Shown here: piece after piece, positions 9,038 through 19,218 of the stretch
Layout: each line of letters starts with the position of its first letter
Numbering within the stretch: the stretch's first letter is position 1
NCBI RefSeq assembly: GCF_001583495.1
Contig: NZ_LQAQ01000123.1
Coordinates: 1 to 64,000, forward strand
DNA: 64,000 nucleotides
Reading direction: 5' to 3'
Source of the DNA: Flammeovirga sp. SJP92
GTDB lineage: Bacteria; Bacteroidota; Bacteroidia; Cytophagales; Flammeovirgaceae
Translations under genes and position numbers: made by a program
The notes under the pieces: model-generated
Told to the model about the DNA's origin: nothing
What the model saw: the letters and a program-made list of their open reading frames with translations, nothing else
Databases searched by the model: none

Positions 9038-9904
9038 ATGAAAACAATCTTAATACTACTATTACCTCTTGTTTTGTTTTCATGCTCAGATCATTCAAAT
9101 GGAAATAACATGGAAGAAATAAATTTCACAGAAAAAGAAATACTCCAGGAATTAGATTTAGCATTTCATCAAGTTAGTATGTACAATCATGGCCGAATAG
9201 GAGATATCAAATACAATTTTTTTCTTGATTTAGAGCATGGATATTGTGTATCTGCAGGTAGTAGAATTCATCTATATGCTGACTCCGCAAGATGGGCTTT
9301 AGTATTTGAAAGAAATGGGTATCATAATAGAGGCTTTTATACAAATATTGAGTTGAACTATTTTGGTAATTGTATTGATTATCCAAAAGCAGATGGTTCC
9401 AATAGCAATGACATTACAAATACAAGCGACATTATATTAATTGAGACAAGTGAATTTCAAAGGATTGAAAATAAAGAGGGAGAGGAGATGGAAAATTTTG
9501 AGTTGATTGGAAAGGATATCCAAGAGATTAAAATTCGAGACCAATTTGTTCCATTTAATAATAACCATGAAGACTATGAAAAAGTTGGAATCGAAATCCG
9601 AAAAGAAGACAACCCTGACCATCTCATAGGGTTTGGTGATCTAATTCGATACTTACATGAGACAAATTCAAGCATAATTAAAGCAACTGAAAATGATATT
9701 CTTAAACATATTCCAAATGATATACCTAAGCTAATGACAATTGAGGAATTCCATTTTGAAAGTGTTTATGAAGAGACTCCTCCAAGTCAACAAGAAACAT
9801 ACAAGTTACTTGCCAAGATTTTGATAACAAAAGATACTTCAAATTGGGCTCCAATAGAAGAGCCGAATAACAGTTGGAAAAATTGGGAATCGGGGAATTT
9901 ATAA
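9038..9904 (+). CDS. Hypothetical lipoprotein, DUF7003-like
   Basis: A 288-residue predicted lipoprotein with signal peptide and lipobox LFSC. The mature part begins with an acidic helix, then 'RIHLYADSARWALVFERNGYHNRGFYTNIELNYFGNCI', a pattern I associate with the uncharacterised DUF7003 family; that assignment is from memory and tentative. A catalytic motif is not evident. Upstream, at 8993-9014, is an 8-bp hairpin (ACAGTGAA/TTCACTGT). It is the first gene of a plus-strand group of small unrelated proteins. Confidence 0.65.
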   Translation: MKTILILLLPLVLFSCSDHSNGNNMEEINFTEKEILQELDLAFHQVSMYNHGRIGDIKYNFFLDLEHGYCVSAGSRIHLYADSARWALVFERNGYHNRGFYTNIELNYFGNCIDYPKADGSNSNDITNTSDIILIETSEFQRIENKEGEEMENFELIGKDIQEIKIRDQFVPFNNNHEDYEKVGIEIRKEDNPDHLIGFGDLIRYLHETNSSIIKATENDILKHIPNDIPKLMTIEEFHFESVYEETPPSQQETYKLLAKILITKDTSNWAPIEEPNNSWKNWESGNL

Positions 9905-9925
9905 TTGAAGATAGTGCTAATTATG

Positions 9926-10057
9926 GTGGTTCGTGAGCCACAAGGCATTGTGGCTCTACAGGCGATTTATTTTCAATTTAGCACTCCCTTTTGTTTGAAA
10001 ATACACCCTCTGTAGAGACGCAATGCTTTGCGTCTCACGCACCACAATACGAACCAC
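9926..10057. repeat. Two-hairpin repeat, copy 1
   Basis: The outer ends read GTGGTTCGT and ACGAACCAC in inverted orientation. Inside are two different palindromes: GAGCCACAA/TTGTGGCTC (9935-9956) and GAGACGCAA/TTGCGTCTC (10015-10036), each beside CTCTACAG or its complement. A second copy with other cores is at 11985-12112. The type resembles the widespread GTAGAGACGCAA palindromic bacterial repeats. It fills the gap between two genes. Confidence 0.65.
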
Positions 10058-10175
10058 TTTCCCTAATTCCTAAAACCACTATTTTGTACTATTAATTAGA
10101 ATTCAAGATTGAATATTTAAAAGAGATAATTAACTTGGAGGGAGTGAACTATCTGATAAACAAAAACAATAAGAA

Positions 10176-10664
10176 ATGGATTTAGATAAAACAATAATTA
10201 GTTTTCTTGAGGAGAAAATTATTAATTACGAAATCACAATTTTACCTCATAGTTACCCTCAAAATAATGAAAAAGGATTTTTGACCTTTCAGGCAGGCTA
10301 TAGATATAATAGTGTAACAATGGAGTCTCTCGTTGGAACAATATGGGATGAGGACTTGTATGTTATTTGTTCAAACTATTATTCAGACCCTTTTGTGTTT
10401 AACATTCAAGAAAAGGACAAAGGTTACCCAATTTATTACTGTGAACATGGAGGAGGAAAATGGAATTTCAGAAAGGTTTTTGATTCAATAGAAACTTTTA
10501 AGGAGTTTATTATGGCTTTACCAAAATATGACATCGAAGAAGAGGATGTAAATTATAATGAGTTATTAGCTTTTTTGAATAATTACCACTTGAAAAATGA
10601 TTTTATAGTTGAGTGTATAGAAGAAGTTAAGGAGAGTATACGCTTTGAAAATGAAGAATTATAA
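10176..10664 (+). CDS. SMI1/KNR4 (SUKH)-like hypothetical protein
   Basis: A 162-residue cytosolic, acidic protein without signal peptide. The central stretch 'DPFVFNIQEKDKGYPIYYCEHGGGKWNFRKVFDSIETFKEFI' fits the SUKH superfamily pattern, often found as immunity proteins against contact-dependent or polymorphic toxins. A toxin gene is not visible next to it, so an immunity role is inference. A 49-residue ORF follows after 20 bases. Confidence 0.6.
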   Translation: MDLDKTIISFLEEKIINYEITILPHSYPQNNEKGFLTFQAGYRYNSVTMESLVGTIWDEDLYVICSNYYSDPFVFNIQEKDKGYPIYYCEHGGGKWNFRKVFDSIETFKEFIMALPKYDIEEEDVNYNELLAFLNNYHLKNDFIVECIEEVKESIRFENEEL

Positions 10665-10684
10665 AATATAACTCAACAGTAAAC

Positions 10685-10834
10685 ATGAAAAAACTAAGCT
10701 TAAATGATGGCAACCAAAATGAATTAATTTATTATTCTGATTGTAAGAAAGATATTATAGACAAACATTTGAACGATAGTAATTGGGATAATTATGACAT
10801 AGATGATAATCCATACACAAGACTAATTATTTGA
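10685..10834 (+). CDS. Small 49-residue hypothetical protein
   Basis: ATG at 10685 opens a 49-codon frame ending TGA at 10832-10834. The product is polar and rich in Asp, Asn and Lys, with the C-terminus DDNPYTRLII. It lies 20 bases after the SUKH-like gene. It could be a small real gene or the start of a protein shortened by decay; no family is recognised. Confidence 0.4.
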   Translation: MKKLSLNDGNQNELIYYSDCKKDIIDKHLNDSNWDNYDIDDNPYTRLII

Positions 10835-10894
10835 AAGAGTTTCAGAGTGAGAAAATATAAACAGTTGTTGAACTATAATATTGAGCTGACATTA

Positions 10895-11347
10895 ATGATG
10901 AAAAAGACAAATATCTCATATTTAATCCTATTCATTGGTTTTATTCTATTGAGTGTGATTTATGGATGTTCTCAAAAAAAGAATAAAGTGTTACAGTCTA
11001 AAAAAACATCAACGAATGATCATTTAGCGAACATAGATATACCTTTCAAGTTGAGTACTCATTTAGTGGGTACTTGGGTTTCAATAGGTGAATATAAAAA
11101 TGGTAAAAAAGTAAAGGAAGAAGGAGGGCATACACTTATATTGAAAGCGGATAGTACTTATGAATCACTTTATAAGCCAAATAATCTCAAGAGAGGCCGT
11201 TGGTTACTCATTGCTGATACAATCATTAGATTACAAATGAAAGTGTTAGACGATTATTTGATAGAAGACATATCTGATTCAACATTGAAAACCCAGTTAT
11301 TATATTTAGAACCTGATAAATATGTCATAGAATATAAAAAACAATAA
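10895..11347 (+). CDS. Small lipocalin-like lipoprotein
   Basis: A 150-residue lipoprotein with signal peptide and lipobox IYGC. The body contains 'LVGTWVSIGEYKNGKKVKEEGGHTLILKADSTYES', the type of beta-strand pattern seen in lipocalin-like Bacteroidota proteins ('GTW...L...G.Y'). The start is ATG 10895 or 10898; a GTG 48 bases upstream gives a worse signal peptide. Ligand and function are unknown. Confidence 0.6.
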   Translation: MMKKTNISYLILFIGFILLSVIYGCSQKKNKVLQSKKTSTNDHLANIDIPFKLSTHLVGTWVSIGEYKNGKKVKEEGGHTLILKADSTYESLYKPNNLKRGRWLLIADTIIRLQMKVLDDYLIEDISDSTLKTQLLYLEPDKYVIEYKKQ

Positions 11348-11390
11348 AAGTCTTAAAACGGTAATCATTATTTAATAGCAAACGATAATT

Positions 11391-11921
11391 ATGACTCGAA
11401 AAATAGCACAATTCAAACATTGCAAAATGTGTCAAAATAAGTATAATAGTGGCGGAATAAAATGTGAATTGACCCAAGAGAAACCTGCTTTTAGAGATGT
11501 GTGTGAGAACTTTAGTTATACACAAGGCTTTAATAGTATTATCGATGACCTCTTTATTGAAATGAAAAAAATGAGTTTTAAAAAGAGAAGACTACACATT
11601 AAATCTTTCTTCAATTTCGTATGTGCAATATTTGTTATTGTGATCCCTTTGTATTTATTCAAGATAGGATTAGATCACGACGAATGGTTTGTTGAATTGT
11701 CTGTGACAGCAATTGCAGGGGGCTTTACATTTCTTGGATTTTCACTGAAACCACTATTGAAATTTTATAGTGACACAAAAATCTTGAAAAAGAAAAAGAA
11801 TGAAATTGATTCCTTAATGAAAATGTATGGGTTGGTTTATGATGTTGAAATAGATTATAAAGAAGATATTCATGGTAATCTGACATTTGACAATTCTATC
11901 AAGGTATTTCCATCTGTATGA
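11391..11921 (+). CDS. Hypothetical protein with Cys cluster and two membrane helices
   Basis: A 176-residue protein. The N-terminus has four cysteines (CKMC, then C, then C at about 12-45) that could bind zinc. Two hydrophobic helices follow at about 73-92 and 100-120, then a charged C-terminal cytosolic part with a Lys/Glu-rich helix. A family is not recognised. It is the last gene before the region upstream of the giant T9SS enzyme. Confidence 0.55.
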   Translation: MTRKIAQFKHCKMCQNKYNSGGIKCELTQEKPAFRDVCENFSYTQGFNSIIDDLFIEMKKMSFKKRRLHIKSFFNFVCAIFVIVIPLYLFKIGLDHDEWFVELSVTAIAGGFTFLGFSLKPLLKFYSDTKILKKKKNEIDSLMKMYGLVYDVEIDYKEDIHGNLTFDNSIKVFPSV

Positions 11922-11984
11922 ACTAGAGCAATAGGACATTTTGAATGAAGAAAATTGATCATATAGCGGCTCGTGGTTTTTATA

Positions 11985-12112
11985 GTGGTTCTGCGGACGT
12001 TGCAATGCAACATCCCTACAACGGTATCCATCATAAATAATATTCTACCAAAAAATTGAAAGTAGACTGTAGGGACGTTGCATTGCAATGTCCACCGGAC
12101 CACAACACGAAC
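11985..12112. repeat. Two-hairpin repeat, copy 2
   Basis: Same build as 9926-10057. The left palindrome is GGACGTTGCA/TGCAACATCC (11995-12015) and the right one GGACGTTGCA/TTGCAATGTCC (about 12073-12092). They are flanked by CCCTACA and CTGTAGG and outer GGTTC/GAAC pieces. It occupies most of the gap at 11922-12348; the rest is AT-rich promoter-like DNA. Confidence 0.6.
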
Positions 12113-12266
12113 TAATTTCCCCAAATTTTTAATGGTAAAATATTGAAGCGTACGAATGAGAAAAACTTAAAATTCACTTGATTCTTACCTCCATCATTAC
12201 CCAACTTCAAAACCACAACTATTTATCACAAACAAACCAAAACAATAAGGTGTAATAATTTAAATA

Positions 12267-12326
12267 TCCCCCATTTCTTAAAAAAATTACACTTTATAAG
12301 TGTCGAAAATACGGACTTTTGAGTGT
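12267..12326 (+). promoter_or_regulatory. TCCCCC motif and shared AAAATACG-GACTTTT box upstream of giant enzyme
   Basis: TATCCCCCATTTCTTAAA begins at 12265 and is followed by AAAATACGGACTTTT at about 12307-12321. The region upstream of susC has TCCCCCTATTTTTTAAA at 51928 followed by AAAATACGCACTTTT. The shared pair of boxes suggests a common regulator, perhaps one of the HTCS proteins. This is a sequence observation; binding is inference. Confidence 0.4.
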
Positions 12327-12348
12327 TATTATTAACTAACATATTACT

Positions 12349-15300
12349 ATGAAGTTTGAAATGAATGAGGTGCGAAGCATCTTGAAATGGTTGATTATGA
12401 TCGTTTCACTTTACGGGATTGGTACGGGCAATTCTTATGCTCAAAATCCAAACGTTCCAAGAGGAATCGTATACGCTCAAGACACGGTTTTCTTGAGAAA
12501 CACTAGCAACGGCAACGCCGAACCTTACTATTTTTCGGGGACCAACAACTACTACATGATGTACAAATCCATGGATATGGCAAAGGATATCTTGGATGGT
12601 ATGGTGTGTTTGAACCAGAAAGTGGTGAGAATGTGGTTTTTTATGGATGGAGCCAAACTGCACGACGGCTACAACCTTCAATCGGATGCCTACACTTATA
12701 ATGAGGCAGGGTATGTACATCTCGATTCCATTATGGCGGAATTGGAGAAAAGAGATTTGAAATGTATACCTGTTTTCGTTAACTATTGGTCGGATTTTGG
12801 CGGAATGCAGCAGTACGCTCAATGGACAGGCGGTTCGGCGAACAATTTTTTCACGGATCCGCAGATGAAAGACATTTACAAAGAGTATGTGAAATCTTGG
12901 GTGACGAGAACAAACACTGTAACTGGGAAAAAGTATGCTGATGATCCTACTATTTTCTCTTGGCAGTTGACCAATGAGGCGCGTTCTACGTCCGCTACTG
13001 TGGGTGCGTATGTACAGTGGGCAGATGAAATGTCGACTTATATCAAAACTCTAGATCCTTATCATATGGTCAGTATGGGGGATGAAGGGTTGTTTAATTA
13101 CTCTTATGATGAAGTCAATCAGATCAATGCTGAAAGAGAAGCCAACGGGCAGGATTTGATTACCAACGACTGGCAATATTCTGGTGGTCAGGGTGATTGG
13201 GAAGGCTTGATCCAACTTCCAAATATTGACTTTGGTACAATTCACAACTATGCAACGGACAACTGGAGCAAGGACCTGGAATGGGGAAAAGTATGGACTG
13301 CGTACCACGTGGAAGTAGCCCATGGTTTAAACAAACCTTGTATTATGGAAGAGTATGACAAGGCGTATAAAGGTGATTGGGATTTGACCAAAGACCTTGA
13401 AAGAGCGGAAGTAATGAAGGCATATACGGACATCATTTATGAAACGGATATGGCGGGCGACTGTTCTTGGATGCTGGTTGGATTGAATACAGCACCATCA
13501 GAACCACCTACGGCAGGGTATACGCTAAACATTGGGAATGACTGCGAAACGAATGTTCCTGTAGATGAAATTTGGTTATACAGAGTGAAATGGCCTGGCG
13601 ATGGACATCAGTATTCACGATTTGATCCGCATACTGCACCTGTGTTGACGGCACATGGTCAGCGTATGTTGGAGAAGAATATTCAAGCAGCGCCTTCTTC
13701 ATTTAATAAACTGTCGCCTTCAGATGCATCAAGTGATGTCAGTGTAATTCCTGTATTCCAATGGGAGAGTGCACAGTATGCAAGTAATTATACATTGACG
13801 GTTTCTAAATCATCAGATCTAACCAATCCGGTTGTAACCGTAGCTGATATTTCATCCGTAAATTACGCTCTTCCTACGGCTAATAAACTAGAGTACAACA
13901 CTACTTATTACTGGCAAGTGGAAGCGTTTAATTATATCGGAAGTAAAATCAGTAATACAGTATATTCATTTGCAACGCAATCACCACCTCCACCGCTAGG
14001 AGTATTTACACCCTCTTCTCCTGGTACGGATGAAGTAAGCGTTGAGAATACTGTTTTCTCTTGGTCAACAGCAGATAATGCCACATTGTACAAACTAATT
14101 GTTTCACCAAACAGCGATTTGTCCAATCCAATTATCAGCGAAGAAGCACTTGATCAAGCGAGCTTTACTTCACCTGTAAACCTAAATTATTTTTCCACTT
14201 ATTACTGGACTGTAGAAGCCTATAATTCACTTTACTCCTCAACAATTGAAGGAGGTACGCAATCCTTCATCACACAGTTACCATCCCCAATCGTAGACAA
14301 TTTTGAAAGCTACGCGAGTTCATCAGCTTTGCAAAATACTTGGATACAAAACCCAAACGGCGGGAATGTGACGATAACATTGGATCAGTCTTCTGCCTTG
14401 GAAGGAGGTCAGAGTATGATATTACAATACGATTTTAATAGTTATGCAGGGGTAAGTAAAACCATGAATGCCAACCTTGCAGGTTATGACGGCTTGAGCT
14501 TTTTAGTGGAAGGTGATAATTCAGGAAGAACATTATTATTACAATTCCAAGAAGCTTCGGGTGAATATTGGGAGGCTTCCACTACGTTAGGAGGAAGTGA
14601 AGAACTTTATTTACCTTTCTCTGCTTTTGCAAATCCATCATGGGGTGGACAAGTTAATGGAGTAGTAGAAGCGGGAGCAATTACTCAAATGTCCTTTTAT
14701 TTTGGAGGGGATGCAGGAAGCGGAACCATCAAAATTGACAACTTAAAAGGAGCGATTACTTCAGGGGCAAACCGTGTTCCTGTAGCCAATGCAGGTGCAG
14801 ATCAAACGGTGACAGATGATGATAAAGATGGTTTCGAGGAAGTTGTTCTTAATGGAAGCGCTTCATTTGATGCTGATGGATCTATTGCCTCTTATGTTTG
14901 GTTGGAAAACGGAAATGAAATCGCAAATCAGGTAATTGATACCGTTACTTTGGCAGAGGGAACGCACGAAATCACTTTAGTAGTGACAGACAATGATGGT
15001 GCGACAGCCTCTGATCAAATGACAGTGACGGTGAACAAAGCAGGCAACAGCTTGCCAATTGCTAACGCGGGTAACGATCAAACGGTATATGATACAAATG
15101 GCAATGGTTATGCGACAGTGACATTAGATGGTTCTAATAGTAGCGATGCAGATGGTACCATTGATTCTTATACTTGGATTGACGCTGGTGTTATTATTGG
15201 GGAAGGACCTCAAATCACAGTGGATCTTCCTTTGGGAACTACAAGAATCCAATTGCAAGTGAGAGATAATGAAGGTGCGAGCGCGAATGATGAGGTAGTC

Positions 15301-18300
15301 ATTGAAGTCAGATCATCGTCATCATCACAAAATCAAAACCCAGTAGCGGTAAGTACTTCACCAAAAGTGACAGATACAGATAATAATGGTGTGGAAGTGG
15401 TGACGTTAGATGCCTCAGAAAGTACAGATGACGGATCAATTGTTTCTTACGTGTGGTCAATAGACGGCATTGAGTTTGACACTGGAGCCATTGTCAACAA
15501 GGAATTTCCGGTAGGGACTCACAATGTAACGTTAACTGTAACCGATGATAAAGGAGCAACAGGTAGCACTACGGTTGTTGTAGTTGTAGAAGCCTTCAAC
15601 GCTAGTAGAATGGACAGAGTTCAAGTAGGAAATCAGTCTGTATTTTTATCCGGTGGTAACTTAGCATGGTATAATTTCGCCAATGATTTTGGAGAGAAAA
15701 CCACCAACTTAGCCTACTACGAACAAGCGATTTCTGATTTCGCAACAAGAGGAGGTAACTCCATGAGACTTTGGGTGCATATCAATGGAGCAAACAATCC
15801 AGAATTAGATGCCAATGGTTACACATCAGGTCTTGAACCTTCAATGATTCAAGATTTAAGAGATGTATTGGACATCGCCTACGATCACAATGTAGTATTG
15901 AACCTGTGTTTATGGTCGTTTGATATGTTGAATACAAGAGATTACCCCATTGAAGTTTCACAAAGAGCGAAGAAGCTATTGGAGGAAGAAAGTAATATTG
16001 ATGCCTATATCAACAATGCTCTGATTCCAATGGTCAATGGTTTGAAAGATCATGAAGCTTTATTGTCATGGGAAATTTTCAATGAGCCAGAAGGGATGAG
16101 TAATGAATTTGGATGGGACTTTACAGACCACGTTTCAATGTCAACCATCCAACGATTTATCAATAGACTTTCGGGAGCGATTCACAGAGAAGATCCAAAT
16201 GCAAAAGTGACCAATGGTGCATGGTCGTTCAAAGCCAATTCTGATATTTTCTCAGGAGTGGAGAAAAACTATTATTCTGATGCCGAATTAATCGCTGCGG
16301 GTGGAGATGCATTGGGTATTTTGGATTACTATCAAGTGCATTATTACAGCTGGGCAGGTACCACTTACTCTCCGTTTGTGCACCCTGCATCCCATTGGGA
16401 ACTGGACAAACCATTGGTCATTGGTGAGTTTTATGTAGAAGATCAGCCGGGTTCAGTGGCAGAGGAAGATTTATTTAAAATTCTATATAACAACGGCTAT
16501 GCAGGAGCTTGGGGATGGCAGTACAGAACCTATGATGATGGTGACAATACCGATGAAATTCATAGAGATGCCATGCTGGCCGGTATTAAAACAATTGATG
16601 GTTATCTTGATATCGCAATTGATCCAAATAGAAATCACAAACCTGTTATTGTGGGTAAGATCAATAGCTTTAGAATAGATAAAAATGCCTCAACATTGGC
16701 AGGGTATTCAGACCTAAATACAGTCTTTAATGACCCAGAAGGTACGGCCTTGAATTTTACAGTAGAAACATCGCCGGCAAATGTAGTGCTTCCATCGGTC
16801 AGCAACGGAATGTTATCATTGGCTTTTGCAAACGACGCTACAGGAGAGGTGAAGGTAACAGTAACGGCTACCGATTCGGGATCGCCATCGGCATCAAGAG
16901 CATATGACTTTATTGTCAGTGTCAACGAACCTGGAACGGGCAACTTAGCACTTTATCAGCCCGTAACTGCGTCTTCTGTAGAAGAAGGAGCCAATACCGC
17001 AGAAAGTGTAAATGACGGGGATCAATTGACAAGATGGTCAAGTTTATATGAGGACCCAAGCTGGATTGCGGTAGCATTTGATCAGGAATATTCCGTCAAT
17101 GAGGTGAGATTGTATTGGGAAGGTTCATACAGTTCACAATATGAAATTCAAGTATCACAAGACGGTGCATCATGGAATACCGTTTATACCAACAATGCAG
17201 GCGTAGGAGGAGAAGACATTATCACTTTCCCTGCTGTAAATGCAAGACATATCAGAATGTTCGGCCTTCAAAGAGCCTTAGAATGGGGACATTCCATCTA
17301 TGAGTTCGAAGTGTATGGTGATGTTCCAAAATCAATTGCAGCAAATGCTGGCCCAGACCAATTCTTGAATGACAATGACGGAGATGGTGTAGAGATCGTA
17401 ACATTAGATGGAACAGGATCAACGGACAGCGAACAAACCATTGTCGCTTACGAATGGACTGAAAACGGAGTAAGCATTGCATCAGGCGTTACAGAAAATG
17501 TAGCACTGACAGTAGGGGAACACCTGATCACTTTAACGGTCACCAACGACCAAGGCATCAGCAGTTCAGACAATGTAAAGGTGACAATCTTACCTGCAGG
17601 ATGTCTATCAGACGCAACTCCTTTGGCCTCGAATTGGTCATTAGGAAACGAGTGGTCGGATCAGAACAATGGTTCAGGTTTATCCAATGCAGGCGGAGCG
17701 TTAGTATTGACACACAGAATGTGGGGTAAAACGGATATATGGTTGATGCAATCGGGTGTTCCTTTGACGGTTACCCAAGGTGAAACAGTCAGATTATCTT
17801 TTGATTTCAACTCGGCTAGTACACCTGCAGTTACGGCAATGAGTGTAGCATTGATTTCGTCTCACAATAACGAAGGACCAGTTGATATAATACAGTCAGG
17901 CATTGAAGTGACAGGTCCATTTGAAACAGGATTCAATACTTACAATCTTGACTTTACAGCATCACAAACATCAACTGAAGCCTACTTAGCCTTCTACCTG
18001 ACGTTCGCTTCCCAACCCAATCAAGAGGTCACTTACGCTTTGAAGAACTTGACCGTTTGCACAGGCACAGTGAGCGAGAATACACCTCCAGTAGCGAATG
18101 CTGGCATAGACCAACAATTAACAGACAGTGATCAAGACGGATGGGAAACAGTTGTTTTAGATGGTACAGCAAGTACTGACGCAGAAGGTCCTATCGCTTC
18201 TTACCGTTGGATGCTAGAGGGAATCGAGATTGCAACAGGCAGTAACCCAACAGTAGAATTGTCAGTAGGAACTCACCTGATCACATTAATAGTAACGGAT

Positions 18301-18972
18301 GCCGATGGCTTGACGGCCACTGATGAAGTAACAGTAGTGGTAGAAGAAGCACCATTGGAAGCAAGTATTCTTGAAGCTGAAAGTGCAACGTTGACAGCAG
18401 TTACAGTAGTCACTGATGCTACAGCAAGCGCAGGTGAATACGTTCATATGCAAGGTGAAGGAACCATCACTTGGACTTTCAATGCATTCACAGCAGGAAC
18501 ACAAACCATCAAGATTGCATATCTCTTACCTCATGGCAATAAAAACCAATACGTTGATGTCAATGGAACTTCACTAGGAAGCATCTTATTTGATGGACCG
18601 ACAAACACATGGTTAGAAAAATCAATTGATGTTGAAGTAGTAGCAGGTAGTAATACCGTGACCATCAGCAAGCATTGGGGCTACATGTATTTTGATTATA
18701 TAAGCGTTGGATCAGGCACAAATTCCAGAGCAAGCTCGTTAGAATCAGATACAGCACTTGAGAACGTATCGATCTATCCAAACCCTGCAACATCTGTAGT
18801 AACAGTGGACGCAAAAGGATTTGAATCAATGACCATCTATGACTTAAAAGGTGTGGGCCTAATCAGTTCAGACCAAAGAACAGTTCAGATAGGTTCATTA
18901 GGAACAGGTCTTTATTTGGTGAAAATCAACACGGAATATGGTGTAAGAAATATCAGATTGAGTGTGAGATAA
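12349..18972 (+). CDS. Giant T9SS-secreted enzyme with two GH5-like domains, PKD and CBM modules
   Basis: This 2207-residue exported protein is predicted to attack a beta-mannan-like polysaccharide. In order: signal peptide (to about 31); a GH5_7-type mannanase-like domain (35-450; acid Glu210 in WQLTNEA, nucleophile Glu334 or 335 in CIMEEY); two FN3-like domains (455-645); a CBM11/CIA30-like domain (648-803); three PKD domains (808-1083); a second GH5-like domain (1087-1424; Glu1246 in FNEPEG, Glu1360 in VIGEFY); a cadherin-like domain (about 1430-1528); an F5/8 type C/CBM32-like domain (1531-1658); PKD (1664-1752); a CBM4/9-like domain (1752-1906); PKD (1911-2000); a CBM35/6-like domain (2003-2123); and a T9SS type A sorting tail (2139-2207, YPNP motif). 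Both catalytic domains keep their key Glu residues. It is transcribed alone and ends at a strong terminator. Subfamily and substrate assignments are inferred. Confidence 0.9.
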   Translation: MKFEMNEVRSILKWLIMIVSLYGIGTGNSYAQNPNVPRGIVYAQDTVFLRNTSNGNAEPYYFSGTNNYYMMYKSMDMAKDILDGMVCLNQKVVRMWFFMDGAKLHDGYNLQSDAYTYNEAGYVHLDSIMAELEKRDLKCIPVFVNYWSDFGGMQQYAQWTGGSANNFFTDPQMKDIYKEYVKSWVTRTNTVTGKKYADDPTIFSWQLTNEARSTSATVGAYVQWADEMSTYIKTLDPYHMVSMGDEGLFNYSYDEVNQINAEREANGQDLITNDWQYSGGQGDWEGLIQLPNIDFGTIHNYATDNWSKDLEWGKVWTAYHVEVAHGLNKPCIMEEYDKAYKGDWDLTKDLERAEVMKAYTDIIYETDMAGDCSWMLVGLNTAPSEPPTAGYTLNIGNDCETNVPVDEIWLYRVKWPGDGHQYSRFDPHTAPVLTAHGQRMLEKNIQAAPSSFNKLSPSDASSDVSVIPVFQWESAQYASNYTLTVSKSSDLTNPVVTVADISSVNYALPTANKLEYNTTYYWQVEAFNYIGSKISNTVYSFATQSPPPPLGVFTPSSPGTDEVSVENTVFSWSTADNATLYKLIVSPNSDLSNPIISEEALDQASFTSPVNLNYFSTYYWTVEAYNSLYSSTIEGGTQSFITQLPSPIVDNFESYASSSALQNTWIQNPNGGNVTITLDQSSALEGGQSMILQYDFNSYAGVSKTMNANLAGYDGLSFLVEGDNSGRTLLLQFQEASGEYWEASTTLGGSEELYLPFSAFANPSWGGQVNGVVEAGAITQMSFYFGGDAGSGTIKIDNLKGAITSGANRVPVANAGADQTVTDDDKDGFEEVVLNGSASFDADGSIASYVWLENGNEIANQVIDTVTLAEGTHEITLVVTDNDGATASDQMTVTVNKAGNSLPIANAGNDQTVYDTNGNGYATVTLDGSNSSDADGTIDSYTWIDAGVIIGEGPQITVDLPLGTTRIQLQVRDNEGASANDEVVIEVRSSSSSQNQNPVAVSTSPKVTDTDNNGVEVVTLDASESTDDGSIVSYVWSIDGIEFDTGAIVNKEFPVGTHNVTLTVTDDKGATGSTTVVVVVEAFNASRMDRVQVGNQSVFLSGGNLAWYNFANDFGEKTTNLAYYEQAISDFATRGGNSMRLWVHINGANNPELDANGYTSGLEPSMIQDLRDVLDIAYDHNVVLNLCLWSFDMLNTRDYPIEVSQRAKKLLEEESNIDAYINNALIPMVNGLKDHEALLSWEIFNEPEGMSNEFGWDFTDHVSMSTIQRFINRLSGAIHREDPNAKVTNGAWSFKANSDIFSGVEKNYYSDAELIAAGGDALGILDYYQVHYYSWAGTTYSPFVHPASHWELDKPLVIGEFYVEDQPGSVAEEDLFKILYNNGYAGAWGWQYRTYDDGDNTDEIHRDAMLAGIKTIDGYLDIAIDPNRNHKPVIVGKINSFRIDKNASTLAGYSDLNTVFNDPEGTALNFTVETSPANVVLPSVSNGMLSLAFANDATGEVKVTVTATDSGSPSASRAYDFIVSVNEPGTGNLALYQPVTASSVEEGANTAESVNDGDQLTRWSSLYEDPSWIAVAFDQEYSVNEVRLYWEGSYSSQYEIQVSQDGASWNTVYTNNAGVGGEDIITFPAVNARHIRMFGLQRALEWGHSIYEFEVYGDVPKSIAANAGPDQFLNDNDGDGVEIVTLDGTGSTDSEQTIVAYEWTENGVSIASGVTENVALTVGEHLITLTVTNDQGISSSDNVKVTILPAGCLSDATPLASNWSLGNEWSDQNNGSGLSNAGGALVLTHRMWGKTDIWLMQSGVPLTVTQGETVRLSFDFNSASTPAVTAMSVALISSHNNEGPVDIIQSGIEVTGPFETGFNTYNLDFTASQTSTEAYLAFYLTFASQPNQEVTYALKNLTVCTGTVSENTPPVANAGIDQQLTDSDQDGWETVVLDGTASTDAEGPIASYRWMLEGIEIATGSNPTVELSVGTHLITLIVTDADGLTATDEVTVVVEEAPLEASILEAESATLTAVTVVTDATASAGEYVHMQGEGTITWTFNAFTAGTQTIKIAYLLPHGNKNQYVDVNGTSLGSILFDGPTNTWLEKSIDVEVVAGSNTVTISKHWGYMYFDYISVGSGTNSRASSLESDTALENVSIYPNPATSVVTVDAKGFESMTIYDLKGVGLISSDQRTVQIGSLGTGLYLVKINTEYGVRNIRLSVR

Positions 18973-19029
18973 TCTCAGATTTATTTTAGTAAATACGCTG
19001 TGTGAATTTATAGCGTTTAGAAAATTGAA

Positions 19030-19067
19030 AGCCCAATGACATTGAATTTGTGTCATTGGGCTTTTTA
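19030..19067 (+). terminator. Rho-independent terminator after giant enzyme
   Basis: Perfect 11-bp stem AGCCCAATGAC (19030-19040) and GTCATTGGGCT (19052-19062), followed by a T-run. It lies 58 bases after the stop codon of the 2207-residue enzyme. Confidence 0.9.
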
Positions 19068-19218
19068 TTATTAACTGCTTACTCAGCCAATAGAGATGAT
19101 CCAGATAAGTTCTTTACATAAAGGTATCTCGCTTTTAGAAAAGAAGAGTAAATGGTTCGTGAGTTTCCAGATTTATTTTATCATTGGATTACAGTTTTTA
19201 TAGTAATTTGTATAACAA

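Noticed and set aside
9437-9622. Antisense frame in the DUF7003-like lipoprotein
   Set aside because: Shadow of a real gene; no start site or domain.
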